Source: Inhella proteolytica (GTDB taxonomy: Bacteria > Pseudomonadota > Gammaproteobacteria > Burkholderiales > Burkholderiaceae_C). From it: a stretch of 64,000 nucleotides of DNA. Location of the stretch: NCBI RefSeq assembly GCF_016093275.1, contig NZ_JAEDAK010000007.1, positions 124,001-188,000 on the forward strand, given 5' to 3'. Made by a program: the position numbers and the translations under genes. Below the pieces are notes generated by a model. That model had not been told where the DNA came from, did not search any database, and worked only from the letters and a program-made list of their open reading frames with translations. Positions 26,415 through 34,440 of this stretch are shown piece by piece. Numbering within the stretch: position 1 is the first letter of the stretch; each line of letters opens with the position of its first letter.

Positions 26415-26978
26415 TCAGCGAGATTCAGAAGCTCCGTTCTTCATCCTGGCGAGCATGTCGATGAAGACAAGTTGTCGTTCTCCGTCGACATCTTTGCTCC
26501 TCGTTCCAATTGGGTAATCGACGAGATTCACGCGCCGGACCGTCCAACCTTCTCTGCGCGACGGGTCATCTCCGCTTGCGACCACCTCCATCGCCCCACG
26601 CCATATTCCAACCATTGCAAGATCAGGCAGGACGCTCTTGCAGCGAGTCTGGAAATCAGGGAATCGATCGAATCTGACGTTTCTGTATTCGTCGAGCAGA
26701 ACAAAGTACTTCGTGCCGATCTTGAGGCCAGGTGCAAATCCAAACTCGATGAGCTGGCCTGCGGTTGCGTTCTTTGTGCCCTCGAGAACACGTCCCTTGT
26801 ATCGCGCTCCACAAGTGTCAGCGCCTGCTGCGACGACTCGTCCGTCGAGGATCTCAACAACGCCGACGACGCTGGAGACGGCAAATAGCTCTCGTAACGA
26901 AATTGAAGTTTCGCGAGAGGCAACCGCGCTTGCCGCGATGACTAACGCCAGCAGCGCTCCCAGGATTCGATGGGTCAT
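26415..26978 (-). CDS. Orphan secreted protein of unknown function, lower GC
   Basis: A 187-residue protein I do not recognise. It starts with a plausible Sec signal peptide (MTHRILGALLALVIAASAVAS) and then has a soluble region of mixed strands: SSVVGVVEILDGRVV, CGARYKGRVLEG, KIGTKYFVLLDEYRN. Two Cys residues, near 58 and 112, may pair. Its G+C is visibly below that of neighbouring genes and codon use is less biased, suggesting acquisition from elsewhere. Two overlapping plus-strand frames here lack signal or domain features, so the minus strand is preferred. It stands alone between a hairpin patch and the T6SS islet and is not obviously part of either. Start ATG at 26978 lacks a strong ribosome site. 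Confidence 0.6.
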   Translation of the reverse strand: MTHRILGALLALVIAASAVASRETSISLRELFAVSSVVGVVEILDGRVVAAGADTCGARYKGRVLEGTKNATAGQLIEFGFAPGLKIGTKYFVLLDEYRNVRFDRFPDFQTRCKSVLPDLAMVGIWRGAMEVVASGDDPSRREGWTVRRVNLVDYPIGTRSKDVDGERQLVFIDMLARMKNGASESR

Positions 26979-27132
26979 ATGGCCAGATCTGCCGGAACTG
27001 TGGCTACACCTTACTCGACGAAAAGCCTAGCCGAGACCACTCGATCACGAGCGGTCCCTCCGTGCAAGAAAGCGGGCACCTGGCTTCATTCAAAAGGCTG
27101 CGGTCCCATGAAGCCTTCGCGGTCCCGCCCCT

Positions 27133-27915
27133 TCAGGCCAACACGCGGAACTCAATCCTTCGATTCCGCGCCTTCCCCGCCGCACTGCCGTTGTCCGCCA
27201 CCGGCCGGTCCGGCCCCGCGCCGTCCGTGACGATGCTGGCCGCTGGGATGCCGCGCTCCACCAGGTAGCGCTTGACGGCCTCGGCGCGGGCCTTGGAGAG
27301 CGCCATATTGGCCTCGCGCGCGCCGTCGCTGTCGGTGTGGCCCACCACCTCGAAGCGGCGGCCGTCGAACTGCTTGAGCAGGGGCAGCAGCTGGTCCAGC
27401 ACCTGGGTGCCGGTGGCGGTGAGCTGGTCGCGGGCGGGCTCGAACTCGACGATGCGGTTGGCGAGCGCGGCGTCCAGCTGGGCCTGGCCGGGGCTGTCCA
27501 CGCGCAGGCCGGCGCGCAGCTGGTAGCTCGGGTTGGCCAGCTGGCCCTGCAGGCTGGCGGGGATGCTGGCCACCAGGGCCTGGCTGCCCACCTGGCCGTT
27601 CAGCTCCACCACCGAGCCGCGAACCTTGAGCTCGCCCTGGCTGACCTGCTTGAGCTCGGGCTGCATCAGCTTGACGACCTGCTGCGTCCAGTTCGGCGGG
27701 GCGGCGAGCTTGCCCACACCAAGCTGGTCGACCACGCGCTCGGGGCCGTAGAGCTCGCGGGCGCGGGCCAGGATGGCGGCGCGGCTGGCTTCGTCGGGCA
27801 CCACGCCGCTGACGATGACGGGCTTCTGGGCCGGCGCGGGTGCAGGGGTTTGGGCGAAGGCGGGCGCGGCACTTAGCAGCAGGGCGGCGCTCAGCAGGCG
27901 AAGGGAAAGGTTCAT
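27133..27915 (-). CDS. OmpA-family peptidoglycan-binding protein of the T6SS islet (TagN-like)
   Basis: A 260-residue periplasmic or outer-membrane-associated protein. Sec signal peptide (ending AFAQ), a BON-like segment (VSGVVPDEASRAAILARARE), and a C-terminal OmpA domain with VVGHTDSDGAREANMALSKA and RNRRIEFRV, which binds peptidoglycan. It follows tagF with a 4-base gap, in the order tssM-tagF-ompA seen in some type VI secretion loci, for example Acinetobacter, where the last gene is called tagN. By analogy it may anchor the TssJLM membrane complex to the cell wall. Start ATG 27915 gives the signal peptide; the longer frame upstream only shadows tagF. Confidence 0.82.
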   Translation of the reverse strand: MNLSLRLLSAALLLSAAPAFAQTPAPAPAQKPVIVSGVVPDEASRAAILARARELYGPERVVDQLGVGKLAAPPNWTQQVVKLMQPELKQVSQGELKVRGSVVELNGQVGSQALVASIPASLQGQLANPSYQLRAGLRVDSPGQAQLDAALANRIVEFEPARDQLTATGTQVLDQLLPLLKQFDGRRFEVVGHTDSDGAREANMALSKARAEAVKRYLVERGIPAASIVTDGAGPDRPVADNGSAAGKARNRRIEFRVLA

Positions 27916-27919
27916 GGCG

Positions 27920-28915
27920 TCACTCACCGAGGAAGGCCTCGCGGAAAGTCTGGGTAGCCTGGCGCAGCGACAGGCCCTGCTGCTGCAGGTAGCTGGCGAG
28001 CTTGCGCACGGCGTAGTCCTGCTCGGCCAGGGCATCGGCCCAGTCGGGGTCGAGCAGGTCCACGAAGGGGCCGCTGTCGGGCTCCGGCACCTGGCCCAGA
28101 TGCGCGGCCAGCGCCGTGGCGCTGCCACCGGCGAAGCCCAGGGCCAGCCAGGGGGCGGCGTCCTGTGGCCAGAGCAGCAGCAGCTCGAAATTGGCACGGC
28201 GCAGGAAGCCGGACACCAGATCCAGCCACCAGCTGGCCATGAAGGGGGCGTAGAGCGGGTCGGCCGGCAGGGGCAGGCGCAGGCCGCGTTCCAGCCGGGC
28301 GCTGCCGCTGGCGGGCACGGGCTGCAGCAGCAGGCCCAGGCCCAGCACCACGCGCGCCAGGTCCACCTCCGGGTGGGCGCGCGCCAGCAGGGCCTGTGCG
28401 CTGCCGATGGTCTGCAGGTCAAGGAAGTCGGTCAGGGCGGCGTCGTAGGCGCTGGGCTGCAGGTTCAGGTCCACGCGCTGCTGTGCCGCCTCGCCCAGCA
28501 GGGTGGTGGCGTCCGCCGCGCCTTGGGCGCGGCGCGCCAGCTGCTCGGCCTGGCTCCACAGCCGGTTCAGGGCGAGCGGCGCGCGGCCGATGAAGTGGCC
28601 GGGTGCCTCGGCCTCGAAGCTGCTGGCCACCAGGAAGGGGAAGCGCCGGCCTGAACCATCTTGCGAAGGCCGGATGTGCCCGGCCACGACCTGGCGCTGC
28701 TGCGGCCCGAGCACGGCGAAGTGCAGGGGCGCGGCGCCGTCGTACAGGCCCTTCCAGTGCGCGTTCGGCACCAGCAGTTCGAGCGCACCGCTGAGCCAGC
28801 GGTCAAAGCTCTGCACCAGGGCGGGCTGCTGGGCGCTGCGCACGAAGTCGCCCCGGCTGGGCAGCTTGCCGAAGAAGAGCAGGGGCGCGCTGGCCTCGTT
28901 CAGCACCGCGCTCAC
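27920..28915 (-). CDS. tagF: TagF, type VI secretion accessory/repressor protein
   Basis: A 331-residue cytoplasmic protein. The N-terminus has the TagF hallmark LLFFGKLPSRGDFVR and continues with WLSGALELL and the conserved LGPQQRQVVAGHIRPSQDGSG region (about 70-95). TagF proteins repress or tune T6SS firing post-translationally, often with the threonine phosphorylation pathway. The start is GTG 28915, which overlaps the tssM stop as GTGA, so translation is coupled to tssM. It is longer than the minimal TagF domain; the C-terminal half (about 150-331) is an unassigned extension seen in other TagF proteins of this size. Confidence 0.85.
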   Translation of the reverse strand: MSAVLNEASAPLLFFGKLPSRGDFVRSAQQPALVQSFDRWLSGALELLVPNAHWKGLYDGAAPLHFAVLGPQQRQVVAGHIRPSQDGSGRRFPFLVASSFEAEAPGHFIGRAPLALNRLWSQAEQLARRAQGAADATTLLGEAAQQRVDLNLQPSAYDAALTDFLDLQTIGSAQALLARAHPEVDLARVVLGLGLLLQPVPASGSARLERGLRLPLPADPLYAPFMASWWLDLVSGFLRRANFELLLLWPQDAAPWLALGFAGGSATALAAHLGQVPEPDSGPFVDLLDPDWADALAEQDYAVRKLASYLQQQGLSLRQATQTFREAFLGE

Positions 28916-31900
28916 AGCTTGGCTCCCGTGGCGGTGGCAGCGGCGGCCGTGGCGGTGGCGGCACTGCCCGTCGCACTGTCCACGCCCACCACCAGGGGCG
29001 GCAGCTTCAGGCCCTTGAGCCCGCTGCCGGCGCTGGCGGTCTGGGTGGCCTGGGCGGCGGCGCCGGGTGCGCGCACGATGCGCAGCTGGATGCTGACGCT
29101 GTGCTCGCCCTGGCTCCAGCTCATCTCGTTGATGTCGCCGGGCAGGCGGCGCGTCTTGGCCAGGCTGAACATGCGGTCCAGGCCATAAGCGCCCATGACG
29201 TTGACGAACTCGACCGTGCGGCCGTCCACCGTGATGCCGCTCAGGCGCACGCCGGGCTGGCCGGCGGGGTTGGGCCAGACGAAGTCCGTCCACTGCGCCG
29301 CGCCGTTGCGGTAGCGCAGCTGCTGGCCGTCGATGCTGAGCGTGTACTCCAGCAGGCCCGGCGCGCCCTGGGGCTGCACCTGGAAGGCGTACTGCGCACT
29401 GGCAGCGGCCGGCGCGGTGCTGGCGGTTGGCGCAGCGGCGGCGCCGTCGAGCGGCGCGATCCAGCGGCCGTAGCCCTCCAAGAAGGCCGGGCGCAGGCGC
29501 AGGCCGATGTCGGCCCAGGTGCGCGCCTCGATGCTGTCGCCGCGGCGCACCACCATGGTTCCCAGGGTGTCATTGCCGAACTTGGCGATCGCGCCCTCGG
29601 GGCCGAAGAGCTTGGCGATCTCGGCACTGCCGGCCTCGACGCGCGAGGCGGTGTCGAACGGGTACTTGCCAGCCAGGGTGCGCTGGAAGGGCCCGTAGAC
29701 CTCGGCCTCCCAGCGGCGGTTCAGCTCGGTCTCGGCGGCGGGCACGGAGACGGCGTAGGCCTGCATCAGCGGGCGCACCAGCAGCGGGCGCAGGGTGCTG
29801 CGCTGGCTGGGGCTCAGGCCCAGCATCATCTGCTCGTCCACGAAGCGCAGGGCCTCGGCCAGCTCCGAGTTGCCGGCTTCCAGCGTGCCGCTCATCAGGT
29901 TGCGCGCACCGGGGCCGGGGTTGCCCTCGTTGGCGATGGTGTTGAAGCGGCTGCGCAGCTTGGCGAGCGCGGCGAAGTAGCCCTTGACCAGTGGCGGCCC
30001 GCTGTCCTTGGCCAGCATCAGGCGCGGCAGGGCGGCGAACTCGCGACCGATCGGGCCCATCGGCACTTCCTTGTTGCCGCCGCTGATGTTGACGTCCACC
30101 TCCACGCGCGAGGGCGCCATGCGCAGCACCGACTGCTTGAACCAGGCGATCACGCCGCCCTGGGTGCGCTTGAGCCGGTCGTTGAGGATGCTGGGGTTGT
30201 CCCAGCTGGTCTGGTCCAGCAGGGCTTCGAGCACCAGCTTGAGCGGCGAGTCGCTGGCGTCGCCCAGGCGGTTCAGGTGCTTGACGGCGTCGCCGAAGTC
30301 CTGGAACTCGGCCACCGTCACACCCTGCACGAAGCGCTGCCACTCCTTGACGTACTCGGTCTTGTAGAGCTCGGTGAGCGCGGCGCGGATCTGCTCGGGG
30401 CTGCCCTCGAGCGAGAGGTCGTCCTTGGCGGCGACGTTGAGCACCCAATCGACGCGCTGCAGCTCGGTGGTGGCGGCCTGCTTGATGGCGGGCTGCACAT
30501 AGTCTTCCCAGGCCTGGCGCGTGAAGCTGCCCGGAATGGCATAGCTGCCGGCCACCGAGGGCAGGCTGCCCGCCTCGGTGGGGCGGCCGGCTTCGGTGAG
30601 GATGCGCGCCACCGTCATCGGCGCAAAGCGGGTGGCGGCGCGGGCCTTGATCTCGGCGTACACGCGGTCGCGCGCCGGCATGCCGCGCATCACCTTGCGC
30701 AGGTTCTCGCGCGTCTGGTCCACCAGGGCCAGATTGGTGTCCAGCACCGGGAAGGCCGGGTCCTGCAGATGGGCCAGGCTGAAGGCGAGCAGGCGTTCGG
30801 CGCTGCGCACCAGCTGGTCGCGCGGCAGGCTGCCGCGGTTCTCGTCCAGCCAGCCGCGCCAGAAGCGGGTGATCTGATCGGTCAGGTGGGCCGGCTCCAT
30901 GCGGCTGCGCTCGGCCAGCATCAGGTAGGTCTTGAGGGCGTTGTAGGCCTCGCCCGCGTGCGTGGGCGAGGCATCGGTGTAGCGGCTCGGCGCACCGGGG
31001 GCGGATTCGCTGGCGGCCACGCCGGAGTCGGGCGTGCGCGTCAGCGGGCTCAAGTTGGCGGCCTGCTGGTTGACCTCGGTGAGGTAGCCCTCCACCGCCT
31101 GCGCCACCGGCTGCAGCATCAGCTGGCGGATGCCGGCGAAGTATTCGGCGCGCAGCTTGCGTTCGATGGCCTCGCCCTGGTAGAGGCCGAAGCCCAGGCC
31201 GAGCGGGCGGTCGTCGTGCAGGCGCTCCAACTCCTCGATGCGCTGCTGCAGCACCTCCAGCGCCTCCAGGCGCGCGCCCAGGTCCACGCGCTCGGCCTGC
31301 AGGGCTACGACCTTGCGCAGATCGGCCTCCACGCCATCCAGCAGCTGGCGGTTGCCCAACGCCGACCAGGCCCACATCCCCAGCAGCAACGCCAGCGCCG
31401 CCACGCCGGCCGCGAAGGCGGCGGTGCGCAGGCGCAGCTTGCCGCGGCTGGCGTACTGGCGCACCAGGTTGCGGTCCGCAAACACCACCTTGCTGAAGAG
31501 CTCGCGCAGGAAGTAGCCAGCCTCGGACAGCACCACCGCGCTCCCCTGCGCGCCGCGCGCCTGCAGGCCGAAGGCCTTGGCCACCTCGGCGCTGGCGGGC
31601 GACTGCGCGCTGCCTTCCTGCACCGAGCTGGTGAAGTAGAAGCCGCGGAACACCGGCTTGAACTGGAAGGGGTTGTCCTCGAACAGGGTGGCCACGAAGC
31701 TGCGCAGCGCGGGCTTCAGCGCCGCGAATTCGAGCGGGAAGCTCAGCACGCCGGTGGGCAGGGCCTGGCCGCGCTGCAGGCTCATGCGCGCCAGCGTCAG
31801 CTCGCGCAGGCCCTCTTGCAGTTCATCGAAGTGGCGCTCGAAGTGGCCCACCGCGTCCTCGCCGCTCTCGGCCTTGTAGGGCAGGGTGGCGCCCCAGATC

Positions 31901-32739
31901 TTGTCGCGCTCGGCGGCGTCGCGGTCGGCGAAGAACTCGACGAAACCGGCCACCAGATCGACCTTGGTGAACACCAGGTAGACCGGGGCGAACACCTCAA
32001 GCGATTCGGTCAGCTCCTGCACGCGCTGGCGCAGGCTCTTGGCGAGTTGGATGGCGGCGTCGGGCGTGCTGCCCGAGAGCTCGGCCACCGAGACGGCGAT
32101 CAGGATGCCGTTGATGGGGGCCAGCGGCCGTGCGCGCTTGAGCAGGCGCAGGAAGCCCAGCCACTCGCTGCGGTCTTCCTCGTGCACCGAGTAGCGGCCG
32201 GCGGTGTCGAGCAGGATGCCCTCGCTGGTGAAGAACCAGTCGCAGTTGCGCGTGCCGCCGATGCCCTGCACCGCGCTGCCGGCCTGGTCGGCGAAGGGGA
32301 AGTTCAGGCCGCTCTTCAGCACCGCCGTGCTTTTGCCGGCCGCGGGGTTGCCGATGATCATGTACCAGGGCAGCTCGTACAGCGCGGCCTTGCCCACGCT
32401 CTGGCCGAGCTTGCTGGTCTTGATGGTCTTGACGGCAGCGTCCATGCGCCCGCGCAGGGCCTGCAGCGAGGCCTTGTCGCGTTCGCCGGCCGCTTTGGCA
32501 GCGGCCTCGGCCTCGGCGTCCAGCCCCTGCTCCAGGCGGCGCGCCGCGCGCACGGCGCGGGCCTTCTGCAGCGCCCACCACAGGCCATAGCCCAGCAGCA
32601 CCGCCAGCAGGGCCAGCAACGCCCAGATCAGCCCCAGACGCAGCATGTCCGCGCCCAGGAAGAGGAAGGTGGCCAGCGCGATCAGACCCAGCACGCTGAG
32701 CGTGCGCAGGTCGAACAAGAAGCGGAAGAAGAGTTTCAT
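28912..32739 (-). CDS. tssM: TssM (IcmF), T6SS inner-membrane core protein
   Basis: A 1,275-residue protein of the TssJLM trans-envelope complex. Two TM helices lie at the N-terminus (about 16-53), followed by a cytoplasmic NTPase-like domain with an intact Walker A (GNPAAGKST, about 129-137) and then a third TM (about 437-455). The large periplasmic part includes the IcmF-related region and a C-terminal beta domain that contacts TssJ. Full length for the family. It starts 16 bases after the upstream ketoacyl-synthase-like gene and overlaps tagF. The usual partners tssL, tssK and tssJ are not in this window. Confidence 0.95.
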   Translation of the reverse strand: MKLFFRFLFDLRTLSVLGLIALATFLFLGADMLRLGLIWALLALLAVLLGYGLWWALQKARAVRAARRLEQGLDAEAEAAAKAAGERDKASLQALRGRMDAAVKTIKTSKLGQSVGKAALYELPWYMIIGNPAAGKSTAVLKSGLNFPFADQAGSAVQGIGGTRNCDWFFTSEGILLDTAGRYSVHEEDRSEWLGFLRLLKRARPLAPINGILIAVSVAELSGSTPDAAIQLAKSLRQRVQELTESLEVFAPVYLVFTKVDLVAGFVEFFADRDAAERDKIWGATLPYKAESGEDAVGHFERHFDELQEGLRELTLARMSLQRGQALPTGVLSFPLEFAALKPALRSFVATLFEDNPFQFKPVFRGFYFTSSVQEGSAQSPASAEVAKAFGLQARGAQGSAVVLSEAGYFLRELFSKVVFADRNLVRQYASRGKLRLRTAAFAAGVAALALLLGMWAWSALGNRQLLDGVEADLRKVVALQAERVDLGARLEALEVLQQRIEELERLHDDRPLGLGFGLYQGEAIERKLRAEYFAGIRQLMLQPVAQAVEGYLTEVNQQAANLSPLTRTPDSGVAASESAPGAPSRYTDASPTHAGEAYNALKTYLMLAERSRMEPAHLTDQITRFWRGWLDENRGSLPRDQLVRSAERLLAFSLAHLQDPAFPVLDTNLALVDQTRENLRKVMRGMPARDRVYAEIKARAATRFAPMTVARILTEAGRPTEAGSLPSVAGSYAIPGSFTRQAWEDYVQPAIKQAATTELQRVDWVLNVAAKDDLSLEGSPEQIRAALTELYKTEYVKEWQRFVQGVTVAEFQDFGDAVKHLNRLGDASDSPLKLVLEALLDQTSWDNPSILNDRLKRTQGGVIAWFKQSVLRMAPSRVEVDVNISGGNKEVPMGPIGREFAALPRLMLAKDSGPPLVKGYFAALAKLRSRFNTIANEGNPGPGARNLMSGTLEAGNSELAEALRFVDEQMMLGLSPSQRSTLRPLLVRPLMQAYAVSVPAAETELNRRWEAEVYGPFQRTLAGKYPFDTASRVEAGSAEIAKLFGPEGAIAKFGNDTLGTMVVRRGDSIEARTWADIGLRLRPAFLEGYGRWIAPLDGAAAAPTASTAPAAASAQYAFQVQPQGAPGLLEYTLSIDGQQLRYRNGAAQWTDFVWPNPAGQPGVRLSGITVDGRTVEFVNVMGAYGLDRMFSLAKTRRLPGDINEMSWSQGEHSVSIQLRIVRAPGAAAQATQTASAGSGLKGLKLPPLVVGVDSATGSAATATAAAATATGAKL

Positions 32740-32755
32740 GGCGGGGTGACTTCGT

Positions 32756-34162
32756 TCAGGCGGGTGCGCCGCGGCGCACCAGCAGGCCCAGGCGGGCCTG
32801 CAGATCGTTCAGGCCCAGGATCAGGCTGGGCCGGTGTTCCTCGTCGGCCGCGGCGCGCTGCGCGGCCAGGGCTACGGCGGCGACGCTGCCCACGCTGCCC
32901 AGGTGCCCGCAGGCGGCACCGAGCAGTTGCATGTCCTCGATCGGGTCGAGCGGCAGCTTGTGCGCCAGCACGGCGCCGAAGAGCTCGGTATTGCGCGGGC
33001 CGTGGCGGTCGGCGTCGCACACCAGGCTGCCCAGCGCTTCCGCGCCGCAGCGGCCCAGCGCCAGGGTCTGGGCCAGCACGGCCTCCAGCACCTGGTGGCC
33101 GACCTTGCCGGGGGCTTCGATGGATTTGTCGCGCTGCGCCAGCACCGGGCGGTGCAGATGGGGCAGGGGAGGCTCGTCGCCGAGGGCGGGCCAGTCCGCC
33201 GGGCCCAGCACCAGCACGGCCGCGCCCTCCCCGGGCATCAGACCCTTGGGCTGGCGCTCGGCATCGAACAGCCGGCCCTCGGCCTCCCAGCGCTCCACCA
33301 GGTCTTCAGCCAGATGGCTGTGTGCGGCCACCAGCACCAGCAGGTCGGGGCTGCGTTCGCGTTGCAGCAGGGTGAGCAGCCGGTCGGCGCCCTGCCAGAT
33401 CGCCTGGGCCGGTTCGGCCGCGGCGGGCAGGGGCTCGATGCGCAAGCGCTCCAGGGACAGGCCGGTGGCCTCGGCCAGCTGCTGCTGCACCCATTGCGCC
33501 ACGGCCTCGCTCTCGCGCGCCGTGCAGCCGGTCTGCAGCAGCAGGCGCAGGCTGGGGGCGGGCTCCTGCGTCCACGCGGCCAGGGCCTGATGGATGTCGT
33601 CGGCGCTGCGCTGCAGCGGCTCCAGCAACGCGGCCAGGGCGCGGCGCGTAGCCGTGCTGAGCTCGCGGTCGGCGTCCGGCCAGCTGGCTTCCAGCGCGCT
33701 CGGGTCAAGATCGGCCATGCGGGCGGCCAGGATGGGCAGGCCGCGCGCGCCGCGCAGTTCGCTGTCCACGCCCGGCGCGGCCTTGCCGCTTTGCAGTGCG
33801 TCCTGCACCTCGCTGGCGCTGCTGCCGGCGCTCAGGCGCAGCTGGGCGCTCAGCACCGGGTGGGCGCGCTCGCGCGCCTGTTCCTCGGCACTGCGGGTCG
33901 GTGGGGCGGCCGCTGCCGCGGCGGGTTCGGCCGCGGCGGCGGCCTTTTCGGCGGCCAGTCCGGGCAGCAGCACCGCCTGCCAGGCCCAACGCAGCAGCAG
34001 CAGGCCGGCAAACAGCATCAGCGGCAGCACCAGCAGGTAGAGCAGGGCCTCGCCGGTGCTGGGCTGGTGGCCCTGGGCGTCCCAGCGCCACAGCATCAAG
34101 AGGCTGCTGCCGCACAGCAGCAGCACCAGCAGGGCCAGGGCCTTGAGCAGCTTGCCGCCCAT
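32756..34162 (-). CDS. Membrane protein with degenerate ketoacyl-synthase-like domain, T6SS-linked
   Basis: A 468-residue protein of unknown function. Two hydrophobic segments at the N-terminus (about 6-24 and 39-60) precede an Ala-rich linker, a helical middle, and a C-terminal region that reads like the second half of a ketoacyl synthase: FDAERQPKGLMPGEGAAVLVL (about 295-316), a first His in CDADRHGPRNTEL (about 383), and a second in GAACGHLGSVGSVAAVALA. The two His are 33 residues apart, close to the 37 in FabF (H303/H340). A convincing catalytic Cys motif is not seen, so it may be a binding or scaffold fold rather than an enzyme. It overlaps the PAAR gene by one base and precedes tssM by 16 bases, so it is firmly part of the T6SS operon. 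Confidence 0.72.
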   Translation of the reverse strand: MGGKLLKALALLVLLLCGSSLLMLWRWDAQGHQPSTGEALLYLLVLPLMLFAGLLLLRWAWQAVLLPGLAAEKAAAAAEPAAAAAAPPTRSAEEQARERAHPVLSAQLRLSAGSSASEVQDALQSGKAAPGVDSELRGARGLPILAARMADLDPSALEASWPDADRELSTATRRALAALLEPLQRSADDIHQALAAWTQEPAPSLRLLLQTGCTARESEAVAQWVQQQLAEATGLSLERLRIEPLPAAAEPAQAIWQGADRLLTLLQRERSPDLLVLVAAHSHLAEDLVERWEAEGRLFDAERQPKGLMPGEGAAVLVLGPADWPALGDEPPLPHLHRPVLAQRDKSIEAPGKVGHQVLEAVLAQTLALGRCGAEALGSLVCDADRHGPRNTELFGAVLAHKLPLDPIEDMQLLGAACGHLGSVGSVAAVALAAQRAAADEEHRPSLILGLNDLQARLGLLVRRGAPA

Positions 34163-34428
34163 CAGTCCACGCTCGGGCTCTGGCGCATCAGCAGGGTGGC
34201 GCCGCAGGTGGTCTTGTCACCGTGCCGGGCGGCCGGCTTGCCGTCAATGATGCAGCTCGGGTCGCCGGTGGCGATGACCGCGCCGCCATGGCCGGGGATG
34301 GGGCAGGGCACGGCGTCGCCGATGCGCGAGATCGGGATGCCGTAGTGAAAGGTCGTGGGCGCACCCTCGACGACGGTGCCGCCGTGGTCGGTCCTGCAGC
34401 CGATGATGATGAATGGGCGCTTCTTCAT
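34162..34428 (-). CDS. PAAR-domain T6SS spike-tip protein
   Basis: An 88-residue protein made only of a PAAR domain, the zinc-bound cone that caps the VgrG spike. Seen: FHYGIPISRIGDAVPCPIPG, GGAVIATGDPSCIIDGKPAAR and HGDKTTCGATL, with His/Cys positions fitting metal binding. No effector extension. A strong ribosome site (GGGAGAAACC) precedes ATG 34428. It shares one base with the following gene (TGATG). Confidence 0.93.
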   Translation of the reverse strand: MKKRPFIIIGCRTDHGGTVVEGAPTTFHYGIPISRIGDAVPCPIPGHGGAVIATGDPSCIIDGKPAARHGDKTTCGATLLMRQSPSVD

Positions 34429-34440
34429 GGTTTCTCCCTC

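Noticed and set aside
26337-27030. Plus-strand open frames of 183 and 130 codons
   Set aside because: They are antisense to the 187-residue protein, which alone has a signal peptide; the plus-strand products show no recognisable features.
29101-33375. A 1,424-codon open frame on the plus strand opposite tssM
   Set aside because: It is antisense to a clear full-length TssM and has Gln/His/Gly-rich composition typical of the reverse complement of GC-rich genes. Similar long antisense frames at 2157-4676, 13318-15549, 17970-20705, 51572-55384 and 55585-58002 were rejected for the same reason.
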